Positions 16,541 through 26,265 are shown, counted from the first letter of the stretch. The stretch: 46,736 nt of DNA from Faecalispora jeddahensis (GCF_000577335.1 NZ_CBYL010000030.1:1-46736), one strand, 5' to 3'. Notes: generated by a model not told the origin, from the letters alone. Made by a program: numbers and translations.

Positions 16541-16776
16541 GTATTGAAAACAGTGTGTCTGCATCAACGAGAAAAGGGGGGCTTCTGCTGGCTGGCGCTG
16601 ACAATTTGTGTACATAACTCTTGTGACAGTGATTCCAAGATCAATGTTTTTGCTTTCCGCAGCATTCGAGATTGTTGCGGGAATTTTGCTGCCTTTCATT
16701 GATTTTGAATTCATTGTCGGGTAAAGAGTTTCTGTTCTCCATAGTTCGAAAGGAAAATGAAAAGGAGTGAACCCCC

Positions 16777-18861
16777 ATGCAAAATATGTTTTGGGTTGGT
16801 TTCGTCGGATTTGTACTCGCTGTCTTTTTTGCTTACCTGCAAAGAAACCGGGTGATGAGTTATTCTGAGGGAACCGAGAAAATGCAAAAAATAGCCGCGT
16901 CGATCCGTGAAGGTGCGAACGCCTACTTAAAGCACCAGTATTCTACGGTTGCAAAGGTGTTTGTCGTGGTGTTCCTTGTCCTGTTGGCAATGGCCTTTGG
17001 CACCAACGGGCAAATGCTTTCTAAATTTACCCCCTTTGCCTTTTTAACGGGCGGTATCTGGTCGATGCTGGCAGGTTTTATCGGGATGAAAATCGCGACC
17101 AATGCCAACGCCCGTACCGCGCAGGCCGCCTCTGAAAGCCTGAACAAGGGCCTGCGTGTCGCGTTTTCCTCCGGTTCCGTCATGGGCTTTACCGTAGTGG
17201 GGTTGGGGATTCTGGATGTTTCCATCTGGTTCCATCTGCTGCACTATGGCTTTGGCATCACCGACGCCACTCAATTGGGCAATATCATGGTAATGAATGG
17301 TATGGGCGCTTCCTTTATGGCGCTGTTTGCCCGTGTGGGCGGTGGCATCTATACCAAGGCAGCCGACGTAGGCGCCGACCTGGTCGGCAAGGTTGAGGCC
17401 GGTATTCCGGAGGATGACCCACGCAACCCCGCTACAATTGCCGATAATGTAGGCGATAACGTCGGCGACGTGGCCGGCATGGGCGCTGATCTGTACGAAT
17501 CCTATGTGGGCTCTATTTTGGCGACGTTCGCGCTGGCCGCCGCTGCCGGCTACGGCTTTGAGGGGATGCTTCTGCCCATGCTGCTTGCGGTGTGCGGAAT
17601 CGTATGCTCGATCATCGGTTCGTTCTTTGTCAAAACAAAGGAAGATGCGACCCAAAAGTCTTTGCTGACCTCGCTGCGTACCGGTACCTATCTGGCCGCC
17701 GGTCTGTCCGCGATTGTCGCGGCTCCTCTGACTTATTACACCGTTGGAAATTGGGGCGTTTACGTTGCCATTCTCTGCGGCCTGATCGGCGGCTGCGCCA
17801 TCGGCTATTTTACGGAATACTATACCTCCGATACCTATAAGCCGACTCAGGAGCTGGCCGCCTCGTCCGAGACCGGCTCCGCCACGGTGATCATCGGCGG
17901 CTTGTCCTTGGGAATGCGGTCTACCGCCGCATCTATCATTATTGTCGTTGTCGCCGTCATCATCAGCTTCTTTGCTGCCGGCGGAGCGGTCAGTTATAAC
18001 ATGGGCCTGTATGGAATCGGCATTTCCGCGGTTGGAATGCTCTCTACGCTCGGCATCACCCTCGCTACGGACGCATATGGCCCTGTGGCGGATAACGCGG
18101 GCGGCATTGCGGAGATGGCGGGTCTGCCCGAGCAGGTTCGTGAGCGCACTGATGCGCTGGATTCCCTGGGAAATACCACTGCGGCGACCGGAAAGGGCTT
18201 TGCCATCGGTTCCGCTTCGCTGACCGCATTGGCTTTGCTGGTGTCTTACGTCAACATTGTGACGGAGAAGGGCTTTACCATGAATCTGTCTCTGACCAAT
18301 CCTACGGTTCTTGTAGGGCTGTTCATCGGCGCCATGCTGGCGTTCGTATTCTCTGCCTTTACAATGAGTGCGGTTCAGGTTGCGGCGCAGTCCATCGTGA
18401 TGGAGGTCCGCCGCCAGTTTAAGGAGATCGCCGGGATTATGGAAGGCAAAGCGGAGCCAGATTATGCCGCGTGCGTCAGCCTTTGCACCAAAGGCGCTCT
18501 GCGTGAAATGGTCGCTCCCGCGCTTCTCGCCATCATTGTCCCGATCGCTACCGGATTGGTTTTGGGTGCGGAAGGCGTGGTCGGTCTGCTGGGCGGCGTG
18601 TCCGTGACCGGTTTTGCGATGGCCGTGTTTATGTCCAACGCCGGCGGCGCATGGGATAACGCCAAAAAATACATCGAGGCCGGGCACCACGGCGGCAAGG
18701 GTTCCGACTGCCATAAGGCGGCCGTGGTAGGCGATACGGTTGGTGATCCCTTTAAAGATACCTCCGGGCCGTCTTTGAATATCCTGATCAAGCTGTGCTC
18801 TACGGTTTCTATCGTGTTCTCCGGTTTGATCCTTTCCTTTAATCTGTTGGGTCTGATGTAA
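16777..18861 (+). CDS. hppA: K+-dependent membrane-bound ion-pumping pyrophosphatase
   Basis: A 694-residue integral membrane protein (about 16 helices) that hydrolyses pyrophosphate and pumps H+ or Na+ across the membrane. The active-site stretch [35 protein letters not shown] (about residues 197-231; quoted in pieces, [11 protein letters not shown] then [15 protein letters not shown]) and the C-terminal [20 protein letters not shown] are the metal-pyrophosphate sites. GNTTAATG at residues 465-472 has Ala469 and Gly472, the signature of K+-dependent enzymes; K+-independent ones have Lys and Thr there. Whether H+ or Na+ is pumped is not decided here. AAAGGAG precedes the ATG. It is monocistronic behind the structured leader. 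Confidence 0.97.
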   Translation: MQNMFWVGFVGFVLAVFFAYLQRNRVMSYSEGTEKMQKIAASIREGANAYLKHQYSTVAKVFVVVFLVLLAMAFGTNGQMLSKFTPFAFLTGGIWSMLAGFIGMKIATNANARTAQAASESLNKGLRVAFSSGSVMGFTVVGLGILDVSIWFHLLHYGFGITDATQLGNIMVMNGMGASFMALFARVGGGIYTKAADVGADLVGKVEAGIPEDDPRNPATIADNVGDNVGDVAGMGADLYESYVGSILATFALAAAAGYGFEGMLLPMLLAVCGIVCSIIGSFFVKTKEDATQKSLLTSLRTGTYLAAGLSAIVAAPLTYYTVGNWGVYVAILCGLIGGCAIGYFTEYYTSDTYKPTQELAASSETGSATVIIGGLSLGMRSTAASIIIVVVAVIISFFAAGGAVSYNMGLYGIGISAVGMLSTLGITLATDAYGPVADNAGGIAEMAGLPEQVRERTDALDSLGNTTAATGKGFAIGSASLTALALLVSYVNIVTEKGFTMNLSLTNPTVLVGLFIGAMLAFVFSAFTMSAVQVAAQSIVMEVRRQFKEIAGIMEGKAEPDYAACVSLCTKGALREMVAPALLAIIVPIATGLVLGAEGVVGLLGGVSVTGFAMAVFMSNAGGAWDNAKKYIEAGHHGGKGSDCHKAAVVGDTVGDPFKDTSGPSLNILIKLCSTVSIVFSGLILSFNLLGLM

Positions 18862-18878
18862 CAGAATCGATAAAAAGG

Positions 18879-18925
18879 GAGCGGGGGTACTGACTTTATT
18901 AAAGTCAGTACCCCCGCTCTTTATT
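18879..18925. terminator. bidirectional terminator between hppA and tgl
   Basis: Perfect 19-bp arms (18879-18897 and 18901-18919, core GCGGGGGTACTGACTTT) around three bases, with short T-rich flanks on both strands. It serves the convergent hppA and tgl genes. Confidence 0.88.
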
Positions 18926-18957
18926 GCTATAATAGCGAGAACCCCGTATTGAATCAT

Positions 18958-19776
18958 CTAGCCTGAAATCGGCTGGGGGAAAGGCCGCCAGTTCAGGACA
19001 GAGGGTTGTGTGGAGGAGGAACTTTGGGATGCCTTTTCCAGCTTTTTAAAGTCAGGGCGGGCCGCGGAATTCTCGATGAAATGAGCTGATTGAGTTGCGC
19101 CTTCTATCCGGTTGGCATTCAGAATGCGGATGATCCGGTCGGCGGTGGTGATCCCGATTCCATGCCCATAATACAGGCCGCCCGGCAGGATGATGACATT
19201 TTCGCCCTGCAGTTCCGAGACTTCCGGGTCGACTTCGGGATTGATGAAGTAGCACCGGTCTCCCAGCAGGATATCCGCAACGGGTTTGGGCGCGCCGGTT
19301 TCCCGGAGCAGGGGATCTAATTTATGCCAGTTCATCAGGTAGATCGAGGGAAACAGGCGGTTGAAGGTCTCTTCTGAAAGAACCTCCAGCAGAGCCTTGT
19401 AATACACAATTACCATGGCGGTCGCGCATTCCGTACCGTACTTGCGTCCGTTGTTAAAAATATCCCGGATCGCGTCGCTGGGCTTTACTCCGTCTTTCAG
19501 AAGGAAACCGCCGTTGCTGGTTCTTTCCCAATAGTCCGGGTTGCATTCCGACTTATGGAAAACGGCAAATTTCATTCCGCTGCTGTTTAGCTGCTTTGCC
19601 GCGTTCACGATTTCCCTGCGCATGGAAAGCTCAAATTTGAGCTGATCCAGTGTGTCGTACCGGTAGTTCTCCGTGCTTTTGGACATCTGCTCCAAAAGCT
19701 GCCTTTCGATACTGTTTTCGGGGTACTCCCCGGTGATGTCAGAAAGAGGAAGAGAGGAGCCGGATACCGTAATCAT
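18958..19776 (-). CDS. tgl: protein-glutamine gamma-glutamyltransferase (spore coat transglutaminase)
   Basis: A 272-residue Tgl, which cross-links spore coat proteins by forming epsilon-(gamma-glutamyl)lysine bonds. The catalytic Cys117 lies in KYGTECATAMVIVYYKALL, matching the family active site, and the conserved PGGLYYGHGIGI segment is near residues 212-223. It is slightly longer than Bacillus Tgl (about 245) owing to a Ser-rich C-terminal tail. The start is ATG 19776, preceded by GGAGGGAG and overlapping the stop of the upstream gene as ATGA; the 21 codons before it are upstream-gene sequence read in another frame. Expression is expected in the mother cell during sporulation. Confidence 0.93.
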   Translation of the reverse strand: MITVSGSSLPLSDITGEYPENSIERQLLEQMSKSTENYRYDTLDQLKFELSMRREIVNAAKQLNSSGMKFAVFHKSECNPDYWERTSNGGFLLKDGVKPSDAIRDIFNNGRKYGTECATAMVIVYYKALLEVLSEETFNRLFPSIYLMNWHKLDPLLRETGAPKPVADILLGDRCYFINPEVDPEVSELQGENVIILPGGLYYGHGIGITTADRIIRILNANRIEGATQSAHFIENSAARPDFKKLEKASQSSSSTQPSVLNWRPFPQPISG

Positions 19777-20765
19777 TCGTCTCCCTCCAATCTGGTCTTT
19801 GCCGTCTTGATCTGCTCTTTCACAGGCGCATGCAGCCATTCTTTCCAGGCCGGCACGCTTTTGCTGCAGATTTTCTGCGAGTAATCGGATAAAGCCTTCT
19901 TCTCCTCAAAGCTCAGCCGCTGAAAGGCCGCGATGGATTCATTTTCATCGTCGTCCAACGAAGAAATCGGCTCTTTGCTGTAGGAGGGGGTTCCTTTTTG
20001 AAGGTATTTCCGTTCCAGGTCTACGGCACAAAACGTCGGCTTGCTTGTATACTGAAAGGTTTCCTGCGTGAAATACAGGTAGGGCAGATTTTCTTCCAGC
20101 CAGTGAAGATATCCCTCGTGCCGCCCGTTGCCGTCGCCTCTCACAGCCTGAAGATCGGTTTTATCGATGTTTAAAAGCTCGGCGGCCAGCTCGGCGTCCT
20201 TCGGTTCGGAGGACACAAGGCGCTGCGCGACCAGCTTTAATACCTGCGGGTCCTGGAAGCGGAAGAGCGCCCAGACCAGGTCATGGATATAGCGCCCGTC
20301 CCGGTTGCGTTTGAAAATCAGATCAACCACCAGCGGCAGGATATCGGCATCTTTATGAACCGTGATCAGTACCGATGCTGCCACATCCAGTATCTCTTCA
20401 TAATCGTCCTCAGGGATTTCTTCGGCAGAGCCGGTTTCCAAAATCCATTTGAGAACGGGATACGCCGAATTCTGCTTGGGCGACAGAGAATTGGCTCCGG
20501 GCGTTTTGGGCCCTTTGACCCGGTTTGCGATTTGCAGAGCAGTCATATTGCGCGAGTTTAAATATCTCTGAGCGCGCTGCTGCAGGATTGGTTCGCGCAG
20601 TATGTACAGGCTGGGGAACATCAGCCGATCGTCGTTGAGCATGGTGGCCGCACGCCTGACGTCTTTCCGGAAAATCTCAAGAAAAGTGCCCTTGCATTTT
20701 TCGGTTCCTTCGGTCATCCGGATCTGATCCAGATAGCTGTAATCATTCAAATGATCTGCGTTCAT
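19773..20765 (-). CDS. helical protein of unknown function coupled to tgl
   Basis: A 330-residue soluble protein I do not recognise. Its middle (about residues 90-200) has an alternating helical pattern with segments such as YEEILDVAASVLITVHKDADILPLVVDLIF and DLVWALFRFQDPQVLKLVAQRL that look like HEAT-type repeats; the C-terminal third is charged and ends in a Lys-rich helix. ATG 20765 is chosen from a GGAG site; the frame stays open 28 codons upstream without one. Its stop overlaps the tgl start by four bases, so the two are translated together, which suggests a role with Tgl in coat assembly or as a substrate. Confidence 0.7.
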   Translation of the reverse strand: MNADHLNDYSYLDQIRMTEGTEKCKGTFLEIFRKDVRRAATMLNDDRLMFPSLYILREPILQQRAQRYLNSRNMTALQIANRVKGPKTPGANSLSPKQNSAYPVLKWILETGSAEEIPEDDYEEILDVAASVLITVHKDADILPLVVDLIFKRNRDGRYIHDLVWALFRFQDPQVLKLVAQRLVSSEPKDAELAAELLNIDKTDLQAVRGDGNGRHEGYLHWLEENLPYLYFTQETFQYTSKPTFCAVDLERKYLQKGTPSYSKEPISSLDDDENESIAAFQRLSFEEKKALSDYSQKICSKSVPAWKEWLHAPVKEQIKTAKTRLEGDE

Positions 20766-20928
20766 AAAATCAACTCCGTCTTCTGTTGTCTTCCGTCCGC
20801 AGATAGAGCTGACGGGAATATACAGGATTTTAATGCCTGATACCATCATATTAAGGCAGGGTGTCCTTGTTTCTTAAAAAGACGGAAAAGACGAAAATAA
20901 AGGACGCAAACCGATCCGGCTCCATGAC

Positions 20929-20971
20929 AAAGCGATCCCCCCGCCAGCTCAGCTGGTGGAGGGATCGCTTT
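20929..20971 (-). terminator. terminator of the AraC-type regulator
   Basis: AAAGCGATCCC...CCAGCT and AGCTGG...GGGATCGCTTT form a long stem with a few mismatches; the T run on the minus strand is only three bases, so it may be weak. Confidence 0.65.
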
Positions 20972-21007
20972 AAAAGATAGAATTGCCGTAGTCAGGTTTC
21001 GTCCGCA

Positions 21008-21916
21008 CTATTCCAGTGGGGGAAACAGGCTGTTGTTTTCATGAGACGTTTGATACTGCTTTGGGCTTTTTCCCGTATGCTGTTTAAAGGAATGGCTGAA
21101 GTGGGCCAGACTGTTGTAGCCGACAAGGGCGCAGACATCATCCACCGAATACTTGTTTAAAAGCAGCTCCTTCGATTTTGCAATCCGGCAGCTGATGAGA
21201 TACTGGGTAGGAGTCATGCCCATCACCTTTCGGAACAGCTCGCACAGGTAAAATTTATTGATATAAAATTTCTGTGCCAGGAAATCCAGAGACAATTTTT
21301 CCATGTAATTTTTATGGATATACTGAATGATTTCGTAAATGCGGCCATAGGTTCCGGTATCCATATCACTGCACAAATGATGCTGCTCACGATAGATGCG
21401 GTTGATTTTGATCAGGAGCTGGCCAAATAAAAATTTGATCATCAAGTCCTGGCCGAACAGGTCCTGCGGCTGGCTCTGCTCCTCCCCAAAATGGTTCTGC
21501 TGATAATTCAGCTGGCTTAACAGCACCTGAATGTCCTGCGCTTCTTCCGGGCTCAGGAACAAAATATTGGCGTCCGCAAACGGGCGAAAGAAAAAGCATT
21601 CCAGCAGATTGGTGGACGCGGAGGAAAAAGGCTCAATCAGCTCCGGCTTAAAATACAGCACATAACGGTCATTTAGCTTGGCCTGCGGCAGCATGCGCAG
21701 AAGGTGCAGGTCCATGTTGTTGAACAGCAGCAGCGTGTTGGGGCGCAAAATATAGGTTTGATCCTGTATGATGCACTGAATGTCGTCCGACAGGTTTAAG
21801 AGGATTTCAAACACGTCGTGAATATGAAAATTGATTTTTTCGCTCTGCGTGGTGACCTTGTGCTCCACAGAGAAATCGCGGATGAAATTTTCTTTGTACT
21901 GAGCATATCGCCGCAT
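21008..21916 (-). CDS. AraC-family transcriptional regulator
   Basis: A 302-residue regulator. The N-terminal half (about 20-150) has the cupin-like sensor pattern of this family (FHIHDVFEILLNLSDDIQ...LRPNTLLLFNN), which usually binds a sugar or related effector. The C-terminal 100 residues hold two helix-turn-helix motifs: LSLDFLAQKFYINKFYLCELFRKVMGMTP and SVDDVCALVGYNSLAHFSHSFKQHTGKSPKQY, the second matching the AraC signature. It lies downstream of the glycyl radical operon on the same strand but is separated from it by a strong terminator, so it has its own promoter. Its target may be that operon; this is a guess from position. Confidence 0.9.
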   Translation of the reverse strand: MRRYAQYKENFIRDFSVEHKVTTQSEKINFHIHDVFEILLNLSDDIQCIIQDQTYILRPNTLLLFNNMDLHLLRMLPQAKLNDRYVLYFKPELIEPFSSASTNLLECFFFRPFADANILFLSPEEAQDIQVLLSQLNYQQNHFGEEQSQPQDLFGQDLMIKFLFGQLLIKINRIYREQHHLCSDMDTGTYGRIYEIIQYIHKNYMEKLSLDFLAQKFYINKFYLCELFRKVMGMTPTQYLISCRIAKSKELLLNKYSVDDVCALVGYNSLAHFSHSFKQHTGKSPKQYQTSHENNSLFPPLE

Positions 21917-22053
21917 GGTAACTCACCGCCTGACTGCGATTATTTCATTTTCATTATACCAAATAAACGCCGTAAATAGCGATAGAATAAAATCATTTTT
22001 TAGAAAAATAAAACTCAGAGTGCTGCCGAAATAATAATTTGCTTTACAAAAGG

Positions 22054-22107
22054 AATCAATGAAAAGGACAGCGATGATGCAGTTCATCGCTGTCCTTTTC
22101 ATTGATT
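22054..22107 (-). terminator. terminator of the glycyl radical enzyme operon
   Basis: Perfect 24-bp inverted repeat (22054-22077 and 22084-22107, core GAAAAGGACAGCGATGA) around six bases, 11 bases after the stop codon of the last gene and followed by TTCCTTTTG on the minus strand. Confidence 0.85.
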
Positions 22108-22118
22108 TGGCGGAGCGT

Positions 22119-23225
22119 TCAAAGCGGGCCGAAGCACTGCAGGGTTTCCAGCGGTTCGCCGCCGTCGGAAAGGATTTCGCAGTCTCCGGATCCTGCCGCA
22201 AAGAACACCTGCCGCCCGGGGGAAAGCCGGATTTCCGCCGTGCCGCAGACGAGCCGGCCGCTCCCGGATAAAACATACAGAACGGAAAATTCGCCGCTTT
22301 GCCGGATGTGCGCGCTCGACGGAACCAAAAGGGAATCCATGCGGAACATGGGCGTGTTGGTATAGCCGATGATCTGTGTGCGCAGCATGCCGCCGTTTTT
22401 TTCCGCACGGCCGGGAATCTTCCACTTTTTCAGGGTCTCCTCATAGGAATAGCCGGTGAAGTCGAAGCAGTCGAACATTTTTTCAAAGCCGAGGCCCTGA
22501 TGGCACATGGAGTCCGCGATTAGCAGGCCGGAGGGCGTGCTGCGCTCTACGCGGATGGTATAGTCGGTCGGCTCCTGAATCTCCGCCAGAAAGCACCCCG
22601 CGCCGATGGCGTGCGGTGTGCCGCCCTCGATCAAAAAGGTATCTCCGCGGCTGACCTCAAAACGGTGCATACATTCGAGCATGCCCGGAATGTCCTGCCG
22701 CTGGAACAGCTCTTTCCAGTATTCCCGGGTGACTCCGGGGCGAAAGCCCAGATAGATCGCAGGCTTTTCTCCGTCAATCTCTCTGCCGCCAAGAATATGC
22801 CAGCATTCCGTCTTTCCGTATTCCGACTGAAACAGAGCCTTCGCCTGCTGGCGGCTGGGGTGCACCTGAATGGAAAGCCGCTCGCTGGAATCGATCAGCT
22901 TGATGAGCACACCCATCTGCCCGCCGCGCTGTGCGGACTTTGCCCCCAGGTACGCCGCCGGATCACTCTCGATCAGCTCCCGCAGGCTTACCTGCGGGGC
23001 CTCTTCCGGGTGGCTGAGCCCTTCGTCGAGAATGTGTTCCCGTCCGGCGTTGCGCGCGGTGACAGTGGAAGCGATCCATTCCTCCGGGAAGTGCGTATCC
23101 TCCTGCTCTGGCCGGCCGTGCAGCGCGTCCAGCAGCTTTCCGCCCAAATAGGTGCGCCAGGCGCGGGGATTATCGAGCGCGAACGGCGCGCCGGCCAGCG
23201 CCGGCAGACTGTCAGATAATTTCAT
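22119..23225 (-). CDS. class I mannose-6-phosphate-isomerase-like protein
   Basis: A 368-residue class I (type I) phosphomannose isomerase homologue, a zinc enzyme interconverting mannose 6-phosphate and fructose 6-phosphate. The metal ligands are all visible: Gln120 and His122 in IQVHPS, Glu140 in GKTECWH, and His205 in GGTPHAIGAG. The C-terminal region is the usual second cupin domain. As the last gene of the operon with a glycyl radical enzyme, it may act on a related sugar phosphate rather than in mannose metabolism; the sequence does not settle this. GGAGG precedes the ATG, 15 bases after the cupin gene. Confidence 0.85.
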   Translation of the reverse strand: MKLSDSLPALAGAPFALDNPRAWRTYLGGKLLDALHGRPEQEDTHFPEEWIASTVTARNAGREHILDEGLSHPEEAPQVSLRELIESDPAAYLGAKSAQRGGQMGVLIKLIDSSERLSIQVHPSRQQAKALFQSEYGKTECWHILGGREIDGEKPAIYLGFRPGVTREYWKELFQRQDIPGMLECMHRFEVSRGDTFLIEGGTPHAIGAGCFLAEIQEPTDYTIRVERSTPSGLLIADSMCHQGLGFEKMFDCFDFTGYSYEETLKKWKIPGRAEKNGGMLRTQIIGYTNTPMFRMDSLLVPSSAHIRQSGEFSVLYVLSGSGRLVCGTAEIRLSPGRQVFFAAGSGDCEILSDGGEPLETLQCFGPL

Positions 23226-23240
23226 GCCAATCCTCCTGCT

Positions 23241-23978
23241 TTATACGGGCTTATGCACTTCATCCAGATAGGTCAGCCCGCTTTCGTCCGGGATGAAATC
23301 GATCCACAGGTAATGGGCGCACTGCGTTTCTCCCACAAAGACCCCGTGGTTGCTGCCGAGCGGGATATGCAGAATGGTGTCGCCCTTCATGGGGTGCTGC
23401 AGGCTGTCGATCAGCAAAATGCAGTCGTTCTCCGAAAAGCTGTAGAAGAATTGATCCAGCAGGGGGTGTGCGTGCTGGCCGATCAGGTCGGTGCCGTGCG
23501 TTTCCACCGAGCCCATGGCAAAGCGGGGTAGAATGCGGTGCGGCACGATCGCGCGGCTGATCGTTTTTTCGCTCTTGAAAGGGTCGCGGTATTTCTGCGC
23601 CTGCTCATAGGTTTGTGTAAACGGGAGGGCGGCGCTTTCCATTTCCTGAACCTCTTTTTCCGTCAGCTTCCAGCGGATTTCCAGCAGATGCGCGTCCTCC
23701 AGAGCCGTGATCGTCACCGCCTTCTGCGGATGCTCTGCGTAAACAGCCTTTTCCGAATACACCGTCTGCCGCCCGCGGCTCGCAAACTCCAGTTTGCCCT
23801 GAATCAGGAACAGCACGCGCAGGGTATCCCCGGTCGCTTCCAGCGTTTTGCTGCTTCCCTGCTGCAGGATGTGCAGGCAGGGGAGTGCCCCCGGAATCTC
23901 CTCCGGCAGCAGGGTCAGCTCCGCCTGAGTCGTCTTGCCAAGGTCTAAAATCTCCTGCTGAATATCAGATGTTTTCAT
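23241..23978 (-). CDS. cupin-fold protein of the glycyl radical operon
   Basis: A 245-residue protein built of beta-strand-rich segments with two cupin-like halves. The second half has a plausible metal site, GQHAHPLLDQFFYSF with His169 and His171, followed by Gln176 and His211 (GSNHGV). Expected roles for such proteins in sugar operons are isomerisation, epimerisation or mutarotation; none can be assigned. Its ATG overlaps the stop of the radical enzyme gene as ATGA, with GAAGGAA as ribosome binding site, so the two proteins are made together, implying that they act on the same intermediates. Confidence 0.75.
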   Translation of the reverse strand: MKTSDIQQEILDLGKTTQAELTLLPEEIPGALPCLHILQQGSSKTLEATGDTLRVLFLIQGKLEFASRGRQTVYSEKAVYAEHPQKAVTITALEDAHLLEIRWKLTEKEVQEMESAALPFTQTYEQAQKYRDPFKSEKTISRAIVPHRILPRFAMGSVETHGTDLIGQHAHPLLDQFFYSFSENDCILLIDSLQHPMKGDTILHIPLGSNHGVFVGETQCAHYLWIDFIPDESGLTYLDEVHKPV

Positions 23979-26221
23979 TTCCTTCGCGTCTCCTTTTCAA
24001 TCACTTGCCGCTCTTCCTCGGATCCCGCGTTGACGGCCAGCACCCTGTCTACCACAAGCTGCCGGAACTCCGGCGACAGCATGGAGAAGAAAGCGGTGAA
24101 GCCCGTGACGCGAACGACCAGATCGGGGTAAAGAGAGGGATTTTGATGTGCCTGCAGGATTTGATCCTTATCGATGATGTTGATGTTCAGCAGAGTGTTG
24201 CCCTGCTCAAGCAGCGTGCGGATCAGGCTGACCATTTTATCCACGGCCTCCGGGCTGTTTGCAAGCCCGGGATCAACTTCGAGCTGGAAGGGGGCGGTGT
24301 TGCCGTAGCCCGGCTGGATGGCCGCGATGGAATTGGCGATCGCCGTGACTGCGCCGTCCTTGCGGAAACCGGAATGCGGGTTCGCCCCGTGGCTGATCGC
24401 CTCGCCGTCGTGCCTGCCGTTCGGGGTCGCGCGGATATTGCGGCCGAATTCCAGCGTGTTCGACCAGCTGAACCAGCCGGGGATGAAGCAGATTTCGGGG
24501 TAGAGCCTGCTCTGCTCCCGCACCATGTCAGAGAATGTTTTGCTGATGCGCTTTGCCCAGGCGTCGCCCGCCGTATCTCCGCCGCAGTAGCGTTCGCTGT
24601 GCAGCATCATCTGGCGGACGTATTCCCCGTCAAAGTCGGAGTAGTTGAACTGCATGTGGCGTGTTAAATCCTCAAAGGTGATCTTGTTTTCTTTCTCGAT
24701 GCGCTGCTCGCACGCGGCAAAGCTGTCCGCCACGGTGGCAAGCCCCGCACCGTCGATGCACATGTTGAAATACCGCGCGCTCTTCGTGATGTCGCGGCCC
24801 TCTTCCACAGGGCCGTGGCTGAGCAGGTTGCAGATCAGCTCCGGCTCGTTTTTCTCCTGATACTTCAGGTGGAACAGGATACCCTTCGCGGTAACGGCGA
24901 CCGCCTTGCCCAGGTGCCGCTCAAAATACTCCCACAGCAGGGCGACCGAGGGCTCCTCCTCGTGCTTCATCATATCGTAATAGGCCACCTCGAACACCTT
25001 GGCAGTGTTGACCTTGACCAGGTCGTTGAGCGTGTACTCCATGCCGGGAATGCTCATCCAGTGGCACCCGCCCGCAAGGCGGCGGCGTGCCAGCTCTTTT
25101 GTGTACCCACATTTGACAAAGCCGTTCACCAGGCTGTTGTCGCCGGAAAAGCGCGGCCAGCCCGTTTTGTTTTTGAACAGATATTCCACGCCCTTGCGAA
25201 TCAGCTCTTCATCGGAATCGTCGTGCACCCGCACCGTCAGGTTGCAGGCAATGTTGATCCAGTCGGCGGCGTCCAGAATCAGGTAACTGATGCGTGAGGT
25301 CATGTCCTTGCCGCTTTCATCCGGCCCGCCCAGCTGGTAATAGCGGGTATCGTTTAAAAACAGGCAGGCAATATAGAACTTGGCTTCTTCCTCGGTGATC
25401 CGGCCCGCCGCCATATCCGCTTCAAAATATGGGCGCAGCAGCTCATCCAGCTGGCCGCCGGAGGGGCCGCGATTGTAAAGGCGGGAGAAAAAGCTGAACC
25501 AGCACATCCACTGAATGGCCTCCCGCATCGTGGAGGGACTCTGGTCGCTGATTTTCAGGTTGACCTGCGCCATCTCCTGCAAATTCTTTTTGAGGTACGG
25601 GTTGCGCTCCTGCTCCGACAAGGCCTGAATCTCGCCTGCCATCCGTTTCAGGAACGCGATGATGCACTCCACGATCTGCTCTTCGCTGTCGTAGAATTCC
25701 CGGCATTCCAGCACGGGGTTTTCGATGCGGCATTTTTTGAGCTTTTCCAGAATGCCGCCCCAGCCCAGCTCCAGACCCATCTGAATATCCGGCGTAAAAT
25801 GCCCGTCGCTGCCGATGCCGCAGACGATGTTGTACTTGCTGAATTCTTTTTTCAGCTCCGTGTAAGGGTAATCCGGGTTCCAAATCTCGCCCTTGGCGCG
25901 GGTCATGAAAAAGAAGCCTCTGCCGACGAACGCGTCCAGCGGGTCGCAGTACAGCGGGTGCTGGTTTAAAATACGGGTATAGTTGAGCGTCCAGCCCTTG
26001 TAGCCGTAAAACGAGCCGTTTTCATGGGTGGGTACGAAATCAAAATGGGCATTCTCCGGGGGAACCACGCGCCCGTAATCATCCTCGTCCAACCCTCCCT
26101 CGCGGTCTATTTTCTCCTGCGTCTGGCGGAGCTTGCGCTCTTTCAGCAGGCGGATGCGCTTATCATATGTGAACACTTCTTCTTCGGGAAATTCATTGAT
26201 GAACTGAATCTGTGACATCAT
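23975..26221 (-). CDS. glycyl radical enzyme of unassigned specificity
   Basis: A 748-residue member of the pyruvate formate-lyase/glycyl radical superfamily. The radical site is RVTGFTAFF with Gly707 about 40 residues from the end, the usual position. The active-site Cys loop is GGCHWMSIPGMEY with Cys386. Dehydratases and lyases of this superfamily (glycerol, propanediol, choline, hydroxyproline, isethionate) have Cys-x-Glu (GCVE-type); here the position is Trp, and pyruvate formate-lyase's Cys-Cys pair is absent too. The conserved RATPNGRHDGEAISHG segment is at 597-612. ATG 26221 follows AAAGGA. Its neighbours are an activase, a cupin and a sugar-phosphate isomerase, so the substrate is probably a sugar or polyol derivative, but the reaction is unknown. 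It is active only without oxygen. Confidence 0.9.
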   Translation of the reverse strand: MMSQIQFINEFPEEEVFTYDKRIRLLKERKLRQTQEKIDREGGLDEDDYGRVVPPENAHFDFVPTHENGSFYGYKGWTLNYTRILNQHPLYCDPLDAFVGRGFFFMTRAKGEIWNPDYPYTELKKEFSKYNIVCGIGSDGHFTPDIQMGLELGWGGILEKLKKCRIENPVLECREFYDSEEQIVECIIAFLKRMAGEIQALSEQERNPYLKKNLQEMAQVNLKISDQSPSTMREAIQWMCWFSFFSRLYNRGPSGGQLDELLRPYFEADMAAGRITEEEAKFYIACLFLNDTRYYQLGGPDESGKDMTSRISYLILDAADWINIACNLTVRVHDDSDEELIRKGVEYLFKNKTGWPRFSGDNSLVNGFVKCGYTKELARRRLAGGCHWMSIPGMEYTLNDLVKVNTAKVFEVAYYDMMKHEEEPSVALLWEYFERHLGKAVAVTAKGILFHLKYQEKNEPELICNLLSHGPVEEGRDITKSARYFNMCIDGAGLATVADSFAACEQRIEKENKITFEDLTRHMQFNYSDFDGEYVRQMMLHSERYCGGDTAGDAWAKRISKTFSDMVREQSRLYPEICFIPGWFSWSNTLEFGRNIRATPNGRHDGEAISHGANPHSGFRKDGAVTAIANSIAAIQPGYGNTAPFQLEVDPGLANSPEAVDKMVSLIRTLLEQGNTLLNINIIDKDQILQAHQNPSLYPDLVVRVTGFTAFFSMLSPEFRQLVVDRVLAVNAGSEEERQVIEKETRRK

Positions 26222-26265
26222 ATCTTCTTCCTTTCTTCGGGTTTTCATCGGGCCACTGTTTGATG

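Noticed and set aside
17044-18957. A 637-codon open frame on the minus strand
   Set aside because: It is antisense to hppA, full of His, Gln and Arg runs, and has no family features; it reflects the codon use of the real gene.
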